64,000 bases of DNA from Gammaproteobacteria bacterium (GTDB taxonomy: Bacteria; Pseudomonadota; Gammaproteobacteria; JAADGQ01): NCBI GenBank assembly GCA_015490755.1, contig WFXF01000076.1:1-64000 (forward strand), read 5' to 3'. The notes under the pieces were generated by a model that did not search any database, was not told the DNA's origin, and saw only the letters and a program-made list of their open reading frames with translations. Made by a program: the position numbers and the translations under genes. Numbering within the stretch: position 1 is the stretch's first letter; each line of letters starts with the position of its first letter. Of this stretch, positions 30,688 through 39,884 are shown piece after piece.

Positions 30688-31734
30688 TTATTTTAACTGT
30701 ACACTAAGATTAGTCGGTGCCTTAGGAACTTTAAGCTCTGCAGGAGGGGTTGTCGAAATTTGCAAGTTATCAATATATAAGCTCTGTGTCTGTGGCGCCC
30801 CCCCATTCCAATAGGTAAAAAGCAAAAAAGAGACCGCTTTATCAGAGGGATTTTTTAGCGTGTAATCTGTATTATCCTCGTAAATAAGCTGCAAACTTCC
30901 ACCAATGGGCTTTCCATCCGTAGTAAACCCCGACTCGCCAATATGTTTATAAAACTGCAACAACGGATCAGTTGTACTAAATTTTACGCGATATACAAAA
31001 GTCTGCCATACGTCTCGAACAATCTCATTACCCGCGCCAAAAAAAGTATTACTATTGTTTCCCAGATATCTTCTTCGCACACTAGACTCACCGCTTGTTT
31101 TCCCTACAATAGTCTCATATTGCTGAAAAACAGGGCTATTTGCGTAATATTCAAATATAAAGCCATATGGCTTTAAAGCTCTGATGAACCCACTAGCACC
31201 GCTAGTTGCTCCTGTTATCGTTTCGCCTACAATATAGTTTTGAACAGCAGCATATTCGGATTGAAACACTTCGAGTCTATTGACTGATGGAAGCTCGTTA
31301 TAGTGGTAATAAGAACCGTCCGGCATAATTAAAAGATCATGATTACCTATATGAGCTCCATCCCCCCCTCTAACATTAAGCCTCAAAAACTTTAACCAAC
31401 CAGTATTAGTCGTAAAATCAAAAGATTGCGGCACAAGCATACTAAGCTTCACCCAAACCTCATCCCCTTCGCCAAGCTTAACAGGGAAATTTTTACGTCC
31501 CCCCCAAAAACCCCAACCATCAGAGCCTTCTTTAATGGTTAGCTTTGCAGAACCCTTCCCCGTATGAACAACATTTTGTTCATACACGGTATCTCCTGAA
31601 GCATCCGAAAACTCTGCAACTTGGGTGCCCACTGTACCCTTATCAAAATTAAAATCTACGATCCACGCTTTACTTGCAACGGGTGCAAACATCAAGAGAA
31701 TAAATATATATTTCGTTGAATTTTTAACCATCAT
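30688..31734 (-). CDS. Secreted polysaccharide lyase-like (jelly-roll) protein
   Basis: Exported protein of 348 residues with a signal peptide (YIFILLMFAPVASKAW). The first half, FNFDKGTVG ... GKGSAKLTIKEGSDGWGFWGG and GDEVWVKLSMLVPQSFDF, looks like a concanavalin-type jelly roll as in heparin or glucuronan lyase-like proteins. The closing TQSLYIDNLQI strand fits that fold. An unusual insert around 170-210 has VGETITGATSGASGFI and TIVGKTSGESS. The protein stops at PKAPTNLSVQLK, which looks like the start of an Fn3 domain. A good GGAG lies 6 bases before the ATG. It may trim the exopolysaccharide in the periplasm; substrate and activity are inferred. Confidence 0.65.
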   Translation of the reverse strand: MMVKNSTKYIFILLMFAPVASKAWIVDFNFDKGTVGTQVAEFSDASGDTVYEQNVVHTGKGSAKLTIKEGSDGWGFWGGRKNFPVKLGEGDEVWVKLSMLVPQSFDFTTNTGWLKFLRLNVRGGDGAHIGNHDLLIMPDGSYYHYNELPSVNRLEVFQSEYAAVQNYIVGETITGATSGASGFIRALKPYGFIFEYYANSPVFQQYETIVGKTSGESSVRRRYLGNNSNTFFGAGNEIVRDVWQTFVYRVKFSTTDPLLQFYKHIGESGFTTDGKPIGGSLQLIYEDNTDYTLKNPSDKAVSFLLFTYWNGGAPQTQSLYIDNLQISTTPPAELKVPKAPTNLSVQLK

Positions 31735-31773
31735 AGATTACTCCTTCAATATGTCACAATATAATTTCTTGCT

Positions 31774-33588
31774 CTATTTATCTGAACCTAAAGCAAGATC
31801 TACCTTATTCATCATTTCATGAAATTCAGGGGAATTTTTCATCAACTCTCCATAATTTTCATTTGCTTTTAATTTACCGGCATCCATTACATATATTTTA
31901 TCTGACAGTTTAATTACAGAAGGACTATGCGATATCAAAATAATTAAATATTTATGCTTAAGATCATTCAAACATTGCATAAAATCATGCTCTGAGTGAA
32001 TATCGAGCGCACTTGTTGGTTCGTCAAGCACCAGCATTTTTGTATCGTGATAAAGTGCACGTGCGATACCAATACGCTGCCTCTGTCCACCACTAAGAAG
32101 TTTACCATCTTGTCCTAGTATGGTGTGGATTCCTTGAGGCAATTTTAAAATAAACTCACAAGCATTTGCCAACTCTAACGCCCGCATAACTTTTTCCTCA
32201 CTAATAACCGATGGATCAACACCAAAAGCAACATTAGCCAATACACTTTCATTCGTTAGAAAAATATTTTGAGGTACGTAACCAATAATATTTTGGTAAC
32301 TTGCCAATTTTTTTTGATCCATTACAGAACCATTCACTATAAATTCACCAGAGCCGGGAACCAGTAGCCCAAGAGCAATATCAGCCAGTGTTGATTTTCC
32401 TGAACCAGATAAACCCGCAATAACATTGATATTTCCTTTTTTAAACACCGCACTAATTGAACTCAATACCTCTACACTACTATTAGGGTATGTAAATGAT
32501 ACTTTACATAGCTCAATAGATTTGAGATTTTCCTCATACTTGGGCACATTCGCTGACTTAATATTAATTTGATACTCAAGCTCCCTACCAAGCTTCATAA
32601 CGACAGCCCCATTCGCACTGATGCTAGATAAAGATTTGTAAACTTGTTGCATAGCAGGCAATAATTTGTAACCAGCCAATCCATACAAGCTTAACATTGA
32701 TACGATTTGGGCAATATTTGACTCAGAAAGTAGCAAACTAATAGCAAGCAAGAGTATTGCACCAAAAGAAATCGTTTCGATAATTAACTTTGGCAAATCA
32801 CCCGCCAAAGCTATGGAAGACTGCGAAACCAGTCCGCGACGATTGTAGTATTCAAATTTTTTTTCGTAAGTACCTTCTTTGCTACCGATTATAATTTCTT
32901 TTATACCGACAAATGCTTCTGATAATACAGACTGGACACCCGAGTTCCTTTCAGACACAACCTTTCCATGGCTCAACAGAGATCGCTTAAGTAGTATGTA
33001 GGTAATCAAGTATGCCCCTCCAATAACTACTCCGGCTACGGTCGCAACAATGGGGTCCAGCATGATCAAACCAAACAATATAATGAAGGCTATAAATAGC
33101 TGGCTGGTTAGAATTAAAAGAGGTTGCAATACCATGTAAACAAATCGGGGGGCTTCCTGATTGATCAACGCGATAGCATCGGCATGGTTACTGACTTTGT
33201 GATAGATATAATCTCTGCCAAGTAAATTGTGGAATAAATTATTTTGTAATTTATTCCCAAAATGAATTGAAAATTGAAATGATAACCAGAGCGTTACTCC
33301 TGCAAGTAAATTAGATATTACAATAAGTGCCAAAGAAGCTATGGCAAAAGCAACAATAAACTCGGTATTACTAGAAAAGTTAAAATACCCATATAACATA
33401 ACCAAAACTTCATTTGACTGAATAATATCGGGATTTGATAATATGCCAATAAAGGGAGCAAGACTCGCTACACCAAGCACTTGAATCAATGCAGAAATAA
33501 GAAAAAATAGCTGCAGTAAAATATATTTTCTTTTTGTCGCTTTATCCAGCAGACAAAATACTTCTTTAATTACTTCAAATACATACAT
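31774..33588 (-). CDS. ABC transporter, fused permease-ATPase, PglK/MsbA-like flippase
   Basis: Half-transporter of 604 residues with six N-terminal membrane segments (about 20-310). The ATPase follows: Walker [10 protein letters not shown] (near 395), signature LLSGGQRQRIGIARAL, Walker B MLVLDEPTSALD. Details such as YKLLPAMQQVYKSLSSI after the last segment and LPQGIHTILGQDGKLLSGG track the Campylobacter PglK flippase of lipid-linked oligosaccharides. No Wzx-type flippase is seen in the window, so this may flip the repeat unit across the inner membrane. Lipid export (MsbA) is the alternative. Confidence 0.83.
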   Translation of the reverse strand: MYVFEVIKEVFCLLDKATKRKYILLQLFFLISALIQVLGVASLAPFIGILSNPDIIQSNEVLVMLYGYFNFSSNTEFIVAFAIASLALIVISNLLAGVTLWLSFQFSIHFGNKLQNNLFHNLLGRDYIYHKVSNHADAIALINQEAPRFVYMVLQPLLILTSQLFIAFIILFGLIMLDPIVATVAGVVIGGAYLITYILLKRSLLSHGKVVSERNSGVQSVLSEAFVGIKEIIIGSKEGTYEKKFEYYNRRGLVSQSSIALAGDLPKLIIETISFGAILLLAISLLLSESNIAQIVSMLSLYGLAGYKLLPAMQQVYKSLSSISANGAVVMKLGRELEYQINIKSANVPKYEENLKSIELCKVSFTYPNSSVEVLSSISAVFKKGNINVIAGLSGSGKSTLADIALGLLVPGSGEFIVNGSVMDQKKLASYQNIIGYVPQNIFLTNESVLANVAFGVDPSVISEEKVMRALELANACEFILKLPQGIHTILGQDGKLLSGGQRQRIGIARALYHDTKMLVLDEPTSALDIHSEHDFMQCLNDLKHKYLIILISHSPSVIKLSDKIYVMDAGKLKANENYGELMKNSPEFHEMMNKVDLALGSDK

Positions 33589-33684
33589 AAATACAAGTCA
33601 ATTTCGAATATTATAAAATTTACAGTTCAAGGAACGAGCGTGCATGGAATAGTTTATAAATTGTTTTGTGAACGTTACTGAAAA

Positions 33685-35148
33685 TTAATCATCGCCCATT
33701 TTTAAAATTGTTTTTTTTGCTTTTTTCACTATTTTTAGTTCTTTTTTAAATTCTTTTTCTAATTCAGTCGTTCGTTTTTCAAGAACCGCCAACCGTCCAT
33801 CTAGATCATCAATATTATTTTTTGAAACAGAATCATTTAGCTCCTTGCTCTGACTTGTAAGTATCTTAGGTTGATCTATAGCACCACCTGCTATTTCTAA
33901 TTCTATACAATTTTTTAAGGACTGAGACATCATAAGCATCAGATAAATGTATGGATAAAGAAGCACTGACATGAAAAAAGAACCTACCAGGTATGTGACC
34001 AGTGCGGCATCTAACCCGATGGCATATCGGTAAGCCCAATGGTTTTGATTATTTGACTTGAGTAGTTTACGCGTCCCCCTATTAAGCGCATAACACAAAT
34101 ATATTAACCATAAATAAAGTATTAATCCCAAATAACCCAGTGTACTACCGACCTGAATGAATGTATTATGTGCAACCTCTTTACGACTAAAATGATAACC
34201 TTCGTCTGACAGCGCTTCTGCATAATTATCATGAAAATAATACGGGAAACCATAATAACCAATTCCCAGCAGCTTATTTTGATCCATCATTTCAAGCCCT
34301 GCCTTCCAATATACCAGCCGTCTTTCTGAGGTACTATCCTCTCCAGCACTAGAGAACCTTGCTTTCTGCTCTTCAGGTATTAAGCTAAAACTAATAAATA
34401 TGGCCGTAGCAACAATTAAAATATTTTTTATACGAAATTTACCTATGACAACTACAATAACCAGCATACCTGCAATAAGTGCCAACTGCCCACCTCTAGA
34501 GCTTGCCCCCATAACGGTCATTACAGCAGTGATGGGAAGTAAGTAATAAAGCATTTTGACTTTTTTATGGCCCAGAATAAATGCCAAGCTCATAACCGCC
34601 AGCATAGCTATCAACAGTGAAAATTCACCTGAGTTTGCAAAAAAACCGCTTGGCCCAGCAATCCCCCAATCTCTGAATCCGAACCCTCTCCCTATCCAGG
34701 TTGTCGCTCCAAAAAGAGACATCTTAAATAAAATAAGAAAAAACAGAATCGTTAACAATCGATACTCTTTTAATGATCGTACACAACTAGTAAAAAACAG
34801 AACCTCAGCTATCCATATATAATAGGCATCAAGGTGCTCAAACGAAATATCGCGGTAATATGATTGGTACGAAGATGCTAAAATAACTAAAAAAAACAGA
34901 AGCATCACAAAGTGAATTAACTGAAATCGAATTCTGCTTTTGAAAACCAAGTAAGCCAAGCCAAACAATATGCTTAACTCTGTCCATGGTAAAAAGTCAA
35001 TAACTGGATAAATTACATGCGGACGCATGTAAGAAAACACAAGATACGCTGCGAGCATATAGAACGCAAAGTCCTGCGCCTTACATGCAATATAAAATTC
35101 TTTAAAGTCTTTAAGTATTCCGTTAATTGACAACATACAAACAGCCAC
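33685..35148 (-). CDS. O-antigen ligase-like membrane protein with coiled-coil tail
   Basis: Polytopic protein of 487 residues with about 11 membrane segments and a Wzy_C-type periplasmic region (WKAGLEMMDQNKLLGIGYYGFPYYF, KEVAHNTFIQVGSTLGYLG). It belongs to the ligase/polymerase superfamily. The first ~430 residues form the membrane domain. The last ~45 are a soluble charged coiled coil (DDLDGRLAVLEKRTTELEKE onward) closely like the tail of the ATPase at 44472-45521. This is the second ligase-like gene of the locus; one may polymerise and the other ligate. Confidence 0.82.
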   Translation of the reverse strand: MAVCMLSINGILKDFKEFYIACKAQDFAFYMLAAYLVFSYMRPHVIYPVIDFLPWTELSILFGLAYLVFKSRIRFQLIHFVMLLFFLVILASSYQSYYRDISFEHLDAYYIWIAEVLFFTSCVRSLKEYRLLTILFFLILFKMSLFGATTWIGRGFGFRDWGIAGPSGFFANSGEFSLLIAMLAVMSLAFILGHKKVKMLYYLLPITAVMTVMGASSRGGQLALIAGMLVIVVVIGKFRIKNILIVATAIFISFSLIPEEQKARFSSAGEDSTSERRLVYWKAGLEMMDQNKLLGIGYYGFPYYFHDNYAEALSDEGYHFSRKEVAHNTFIQVGSTLGYLGLILYLWLIYLCYALNRGTRKLLKSNNQNHWAYRYAIGLDAALVTYLVGSFFMSVLLYPYIYLMLMMSQSLKNCIELEIAGGAIDQPKILTSQSKELNDSVSKNNIDDLDGRLAVLEKRTTELEKEFKKELKIVKKAKKTILKMGDD

Positions 35149-35211
35149 TCTATAATTAATTTTAATGATTCAATTCACTTAAAATGACTGGCTAAGCAGC
35201 TGAATTAACGT

Positions 35212-36276
35212 TCATTTTTTTATTGTAAATTTTTTAAATTTGAGGCTAGGTTTTTCAATGAAAAACCATGATGTTATGGCAAGCAAAAGCGTTAAAGTAA
35301 TGGCGACCAAGAAGTGCCAGTACTCATCTCGCATACCATAATAAATAAACTGATTCACAATTACCATATGCCAAATATATATGCCATATGAAATATCATT
35401 ACCTTTTAAAAGTTTTCCAAAAATTAAAGGTTTAAAATATGCCATTCTAAAAATAATTAGTACGACAGAAAAGAAGATAAATGGGGAGATTGAATTACCA
35501 AAATCTGTGCCCGTTTTAGAGATAAAATAGGCGATAAATATATAAAAAAACAGTAGCGGGAAAAAAGGAATTTTTGCCACGTATTTTGAAATTATTTTAA
35601 AGTTTCTTTGAATAAATATACCTGTTAGAAACATATAAAACCAAGGTAAAAAACTAACCTTAAATAGTTTCCACCACACTTCATTTGAGTGTTCATCAGC
35701 TAGATGATAAAGAAGACGATTGAACGCTATAAAAATAATAATAAGCACAATAAGTGTTAAATTTTTCAAATGACGATTTTTGCCAAATACTAGATAAAGT
35801 ATAGGAACTAAAATATAAAATTGAAGTTCCACACAAATGGTCCATAGACTTCCATTGAGCACCCCATCTCCAAATGCCCTCATAAAATCTGGATTGTAAA
35901 ACTGAAGAAAAGATATTTTTGCAAAAAATAGCAGAACAATATCTTTTAAATTTGCGCCAGATACAGAGAAGTATCCCGTAGACCAAACCATTAAAATATT
36001 AATAAAAACAACAACTATAAGTGCAGGAAATATACGCAATGCGCGGTTTTTGGTATAAATATTCAGTGTGGGTGAAACTTCGTATGATTTGCTTATCAAG
36101 TAACCACTAATAAAAAAGAAAATGGGTACGCCAGGAAAAAGCCTTAAAATTTCAAAAAATAAAGTACCTGTTTTTTCTGCGAACATAAATTCAGCAGAAT
36201 GAAGTACCGCAACTTGTGCCGCAGCCAATAAGCGAATGAAGTCGAGACTATTTTCCCGAAAAGTCCAATTGCTCAT
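35212..36276 (-). CDS. Acyltransferase family 3 membrane protein (OafA-like)
   Basis: Membrane protein of 354 residues. It has ENSLDFIRLLAAAQVAVLHSAEF with the conserved His near 21, PGVPIFFFISGYLISKSYE, TKNRALRIFPAL and NGSLWTICVELQFYILVP, the classic OafA-type signature, and about 10 membrane segments. It probably adds O-acetyl groups to the exopolysaccharide or lipid-linked unit. The 63-base gap before the O-antigen ligase gene shows nothing notable. Confidence 0.9.
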   Translation of the reverse strand: MSNWTFRENSLDFIRLLAAAQVAVLHSAEFMFAEKTGTLFFEILRLFPGVPIFFFISGYLISKSYEVSPTLNIYTKNRALRIFPALIVVVFINILMVWSTGYFSVSGANLKDIVLLFFAKISFLQFYNPDFMRAFGDGVLNGSLWTICVELQFYILVPILYLVFGKNRHLKNLTLIVLIIIFIAFNRLLYHLADEHSNEVWWKLFKVSFLPWFYMFLTGIFIQRNFKIISKYVAKIPFFPLLFFYIFIAYFISKTGTDFGNSISPFIFFSVVLIIFRMAYFKPLIFGKLLKGNDISYGIYIWHMVIVNQFIYYGMRDEYWHFLVAITLTLLLAITSWFFIEKPSLKFKKFTIKK

Positions 36277-36316
36277 TTTTTACTTATGGCCTATCATGCC
36301 CAAGATTCACAATACC

Positions 36317-37351
36317 TCATAACAAATTGGATACTCTTGATTCAAACGCAGAGGGAGTATTGGAAATATCGTTATGCACTAATACTCGATTAAGTAGAGA
36401 GAGGTTAGATTTAGTAGAGTTCCAGCCTTTTTTAGTCGTGCAAGCATAATCATAAGTTGCCGTTACAAATGATAAACTTCTATCATCAAAATCACCATTA
36501 GGATAACAAAATCCCGTAATTTTATTTTCTAACATACTTTCTAGTACAGCTTTAGACTGGACAATTTCATGCTCCAAACCTTTCTCTGACTCAACCATGG
36601 TCAAGCGCAGGTGTTGCTGAGTATGAGATGCAAAGCTAACTAAACCTGACCTCATCATCTCTTTTATTTGTAATAAATTAAGAATATGGGCAGGCTCATT
36701 CTCTGTAACTTCCAACTCTATATTTTTGTTTTCATTTAATGTTTCAAGTATTTTGTATATTTTATCATCAGGCAACATTTTAAGTTGATTGATAAATCCA
36801 TCAATCATATTTTCATCCAGATTACTTATTTTTTTTTCCGTCAAGCCTAAGTCTGTTAACCACTTTAGATACTCTTTTCCAATGATTGAATATTTTTTTG
36901 ATTTTAACTGGATCAAGATATCAGTGACCCGCTCCGGCCAAAACTTTTGTGCTGTACCAATCATAGAAGAAACCAGGAATATCGTTGCGGGTACATTTTC
37001 TTTTTTTAAAACAGGAAAAGCATACTCGTAATTATCGGCCCACCCATCATCAAAAGTTAAAGCACACGCTTTTTTAGGAACTGGCTTACCCGCTTTTACT
37101 CGTTCAACCCATTCATTCAAATCTATTATTTCAAAGTACTTTTTTAGTATTTGAATATGCATTTCCAATGTATCAGGCTCTACCCTCATACCAGGCTGCA
37201 TTTTTTTATATTCTGGATCATTTAAAGGCAATATACGATGGTAGCCTATAATCAATAACTGCCCCTTTAAAAATGGCCATTTATGTCGCCCAAAAATGGA
37301 TGCTATGAGTTGCATGCTTTTCTTTAGTATTTTTTTTACTTCTTTAATCAA
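36317..37351 (-). CDS. Polysaccharide deacetylase family protein
   Basis: NodB-type deacetylase of 344 residues. LIIGYHRILPLNDPE is followed by the metal/catalytic motif ALTFDDGWADNYEYAFPVLKK (TFDDG near 117-121), and the second motif is SFASHTQQHLRLT with H-x3-H. CYPNGDFDD follows. It is predicted to remove N- or O-acyl groups from polysaccharide sugars. No clear signal peptide; the N-terminal KKSMQLIASIFG is amphipathic, so the location is unclear. It is one of three deacetylase genes in the locus. Confidence 0.88.
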   Translation of the reverse strand: MIKEVKKILKKSMQLIASIFGRHKWPFLKGQLLIIGYHRILPLNDPEYKKMQPGMRVEPDTLEMHIQILKKYFEIIDLNEWVERVKAGKPVPKKACALTFDDGWADNYEYAFPVLKKENVPATIFLVSSMIGTAQKFWPERVTDILIQLKSKKYSIIGKEYLKWLTDLGLTEKKISNLDENMIDGFINQLKMLPDDKIYKILETLNENKNIELEVTENEPAHILNLLQIKEMMRSGLVSFASHTQQHLRLTMVESEKGLEHEIVQSKAVLESMLENKITGFCYPNGDFDDRSLSFVTATYDYACTTKKGWNSTKSNLSLLNRVLVHNDISNTPSAFESRVSNLL

Positions 37352-37376
37352 AATAGCAACCTAATTTTTATAAAGT

Positions 37377-38234
37377 CTAAATTTCATTCTGTTTAAATCG
37401 ATTAACTGCATACTCTATTTTTTCAAGCGCAGTTTTAAATTTATCATCCACGCTCAAAGTTGGTTCATTATTAATAGCTATTTTTTTCAGACGCGACTCT
37501 AGTAGTGACAAATTAATGGAGGAAAAAGACTTTTTAACAATTTTTTTAAGGATCGAAAGTGTTGAAATATCTTCTGGGTGCCAAACTCTAGCTAAACCAG
37601 TAGACGTATACTCTATATCTAGCGAAGAGCACCAATCTTCCCATTTAAAAGGAAAATAATCACCAAAGTTAGAATGCACCGCTATCCATGGCACTCTTAA
37701 AGCATCAGCGACGATAGCACCATGCATTGCTTCTGCTATAACAATTTCTGACTCTTGTATACCTTTCACTACATCTTCGACACTACCTAAAGGATCGATA
37801 AGCCTAAAACCTAGGTTTTCACAAACCACCTCCCACCCTTTTCCCATATTCATCCAATGCGGCATATATGCAAACTTATACTTTTTTTGTACTGCCCTAC
37901 TAAAAAGTTTGTGCATCAAAATTGCAGGATCAGTCGCCACCAAGCTTTCTGAAACTCCTAACTTCTTTGCTGATAATTTTCCTCTTAAACAATATATTTC
38001 CCAGCCAGATATAATTTCAGGACTAGGCAACTCTCCATACCCCACACCTGAACCCATAATTATTACTCGTTTTGCTTTGGGTATTCTTTTATTTATTAAT
38101 GTACCAATACCCACGAAAACTTCATCATCAATATCATCAAATATGCCTGAAAGATAATTGTTCCAAATAAATAAGTTTAGTTCGTCTCCAAAGTTACTCA
38201 CCCCTTCAAACCCAGCATAATAATATAATTGCAC
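37377..38234 (-). CDS. Polysaccharide pyruvyl transferase-like protein
   Basis: Protein of 285 residues resembling the CsaB/WcaK family: YYYAGFEGVSNFGDELNLFIWN at the start, VGIGTLINKRIPKAKRVIIMGSGVGYG, LRGKLSAKKLG, and the late EIVIAEAMHGAIVADALRVPWIAV with the conserved MHGAI. Such enzymes add pyruvate ketals from phosphoenolpyruvate to sugars, giving acidic groups. The start is GTG. A long purine tract GGGGGGAGGAA sits immediately before it, an unusually close ribosome site. Some relatives of this short form have no proven activity. Confidence 0.8.
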   Translation of the reverse strand: MQLYYYAGFEGVSNFGDELNLFIWNNYLSGIFDDIDDEVFVGIGTLINKRIPKAKRVIIMGSGVGYGELPSPEIISGWEIYCLRGKLSAKKLGVSESLVATDPAILMHKLFSRAVQKKYKFAYMPHWMNMGKGWEVVCENLGFRLIDPLGSVEDVVKGIQESEIVIAEAMHGAIVADALRVPWIAVHSNFGDYFPFKWEDWCSSLDIEYTSTGLARVWHPEDISTLSILKKIVKKSFSSINLSLLESRLKKIAINNEPTLSVDDKFKTALEKIEYAVNRFKQNEI

Positions 38235-38342
38235 TTCCTCCCCCCTAAAGTGTATCTTGATATAGAATACAGGTAGATAAGCGCCTAAAGATCGCCATGC
38301 CTCCTAATATTCGATTAGGCATATTACGAATTTCCTGTCAAA

Positions 38343-39467
38343 TTAATCTTTTACACTAGTAATAGATTTTGAAATATGATCTATTTGAAGTTTAACTGAA
38401 AAATTTTCTACTGCTCGTTGGCGCGCGGCTACTGAGTAATTGCTTAGTAACTGCGCATCACCTAAAATCTTCTTAATTGTTTCTGCGAGTTGAATATAGT
38501 CACCAGGACGAACCAACTCACCGGTTTTACCGTCTATTGTTGTTTCAGCCAAGCCATCCAAATCAGATACAATTAAAGGTAAACCGGAAGCAAGCATTTC
38601 TATGCTTGACATAGTAAAGGAGTCCCAACCTGTTGATGCGATAACACCTAAATCACATGATGCCATTAACTTAGGCATATCACTTCTATAACCAGCAAAA
38701 GTTAAATGATTCAGAGCCGTTGAACAACTAACTTCTTCAATATACGTATCAGCCTCATTTTTTTTATTACCACACAGCACAAAATGAATATCCTCAACTG
38801 CATCAATATCAGAAAGATATTTAGTCGCTCGCACTATTGTACGTACACCTTTCCTTTCTTCCATGTGCCCAGAATAGATAACAACTCTACGGTTGAGTGG
38901 TATTTTAAGTATTTTTTTAACATAAGACTTATCTTTGCTTGGTTTATACTCATTAGTATCTACACCAAGAGGGATGACTTGAGTTAATTTAAATGGCACA
39001 CCCCTTCCATGCGTAGCCCTTTTTTGCATGGAAAATGATTCAAAAATAAACTTATCGGGCGCTGCATTACGACAAACAAACCACTCCGCTCTTTTTGCAA
39101 GTAACTTTAAACCAGAGTTTAAACTACTCATACTTGCACCATAGTAAGAAACAATATTTTTTACCCCTGCTTTGCGTGCTGCTTTAGCTATTTTTGCTGG
39201 ATATGGGAGGTCAAAAGCAAGAATACATGTTATGTTTTTTTCGTTAATTATTTTAACAATATTCAATGCAGACGTATCTGATTGGTAGTTCAGAGTAAAC
39301 ACATTAGGATTTAGATCAGTAACCTTCCTATAGCTCCAGAAAATATTTTCTTCTAAAAAACCTGCCTTAATCGCTGCTTTCTCAAATGTAGTTTCCAGCT
39401 TTTCTATTGCATAGCCTGTATTTTGATCACAATGAAACATTAGCAGTATGCTTTTCTTGACAGCCAT
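38343..39467 (-). CDS. Glycosyltransferase, family 4 type
   Basis: GT-B glycosyltransferase of 374 residues. The donor domain begins RRVVIYSGHMEERKGVRTIVRA, and the site is ASTGWDSFTMSSIEMLASGLPLIVSDLDG, in which a Glu of EX7E is replaced (D/E change). The N-terminal part (KSILLMFHCDQNTGYAIEKLE) is divergent. Donor and acceptor are unknown. It is the gene nearest to MITE copy 2, whose end lies 95 bases upstream of its start. Confidence 0.85.
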   Translation of the reverse strand: MAVKKSILLMFHCDQNTGYAIEKLETTFEKAAIKAGFLEENIFWSYRKVTDLNPNVFTLNYQSDTSALNIVKIINEKNITCILAFDLPYPAKIAKAARKAGVKNIVSYYGASMSSLNSGLKLLAKRAEWFVCRNAAPDKFIFESFSMQKRATHGRGVPFKLTQVIPLGVDTNEYKPSKDKSYVKKILKIPLNRRVVIYSGHMEERKGVRTIVRATKYLSDIDAVEDIHFVLCGNKKNEADTYIEEVSCSTALNHLTFAGYRSDMPKLMASCDLGVIASTGWDSFTMSSIEMLASGLPLIVSDLDGLAETTIDGKTGELVRPGDYIQLAETIKKILGDAQLLSNYSVAARQRAVENFSVKLQIDHISKSITSVKD

Positions 39468-39561
39468 ATATTATTATCCTCACGATTTAATCACTCTTTT
39501 ATTTACGAATAGACTGTGAATCGTTTCCACCAGGTTTTTTAAGATCCCAGATTCAGACTAG

Positions 39562-39720
39562 GAGGCTGTCCGAGAATGGAAGTCGTAGCGAGGGAAAGCC
39601 ATTTTGAGGCAGATTTGGTGTAAATTTGAGGCGAATAGTTGTTCTATTTAACGAAAATTTACACCAAATCTGCCTCAAAATGGATTTTCCGCAGTAGACT
39701 TTTCATTCTCGGACAGGCTC
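39562..39720. mobile_element. MITE-like palindromic element, copy 2 (complete)
   Basis: A 159-base element flanked on both sides by CTAG (39558-39561 and 39721-39724), which looks like a 4-base target duplication. Terminal inverted repeats are GAGGCTGTCCGAGAATG on the left and, read inward, GAGCCTGTCCGAGAATG on the right, with one mismatch. Inside, 39599-39627 and 39655-39683 form a perfect 29-base inverted repeat, so the whole element is almost one palindrome with a 27-base loop. No reading frame is present, so it needs a transposase in trans. CTAG-type duplications are known for IS5-group elements; the link is inference. Confidence 0.85.
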
Positions 39721-39764
39721 CTAGATATTTATCAAAAATTTCTTGATTGGTTCAAAGACTCTGC

Positions 39765-39884
39765 AAGTAAATCCCCAACACTCACATTGAATATGAGAAA
39801 ATATCATTCTAAACCGTGCTTCAGACCTTCCATACAGATCATCAATTGGTAACATAGGTACATTAATCCCAAGCACCTAATAAT
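39765..39884 (-). pseudogene. Decayed duplicate of the LMW-phosphatase gene tail
   Basis: This 120-base stretch aligns with 40818-40934, the last part of the deacetylase-phosphatase gene, over its whole length at roughly 80 percent by eye. Shared blocks include CATTCTAAACCG, TGAATATGAGAAAA and CAAGCACCTAATAA. A one-base insertion after GGTGCTTGGGAT creates a stop, so it no longer codes. It begins directly where the AbiEii remnant ends, so the two share a junction. Confidence 0.8.

Noticed and set aside
1-39724. The two MITE copies as ends of a 39-kb composite transposon
   Set aside because: They are in the same orientation, each carries its own CTAG edges, and the interval holds essential housekeeping genes, so independent insertions are simpler.
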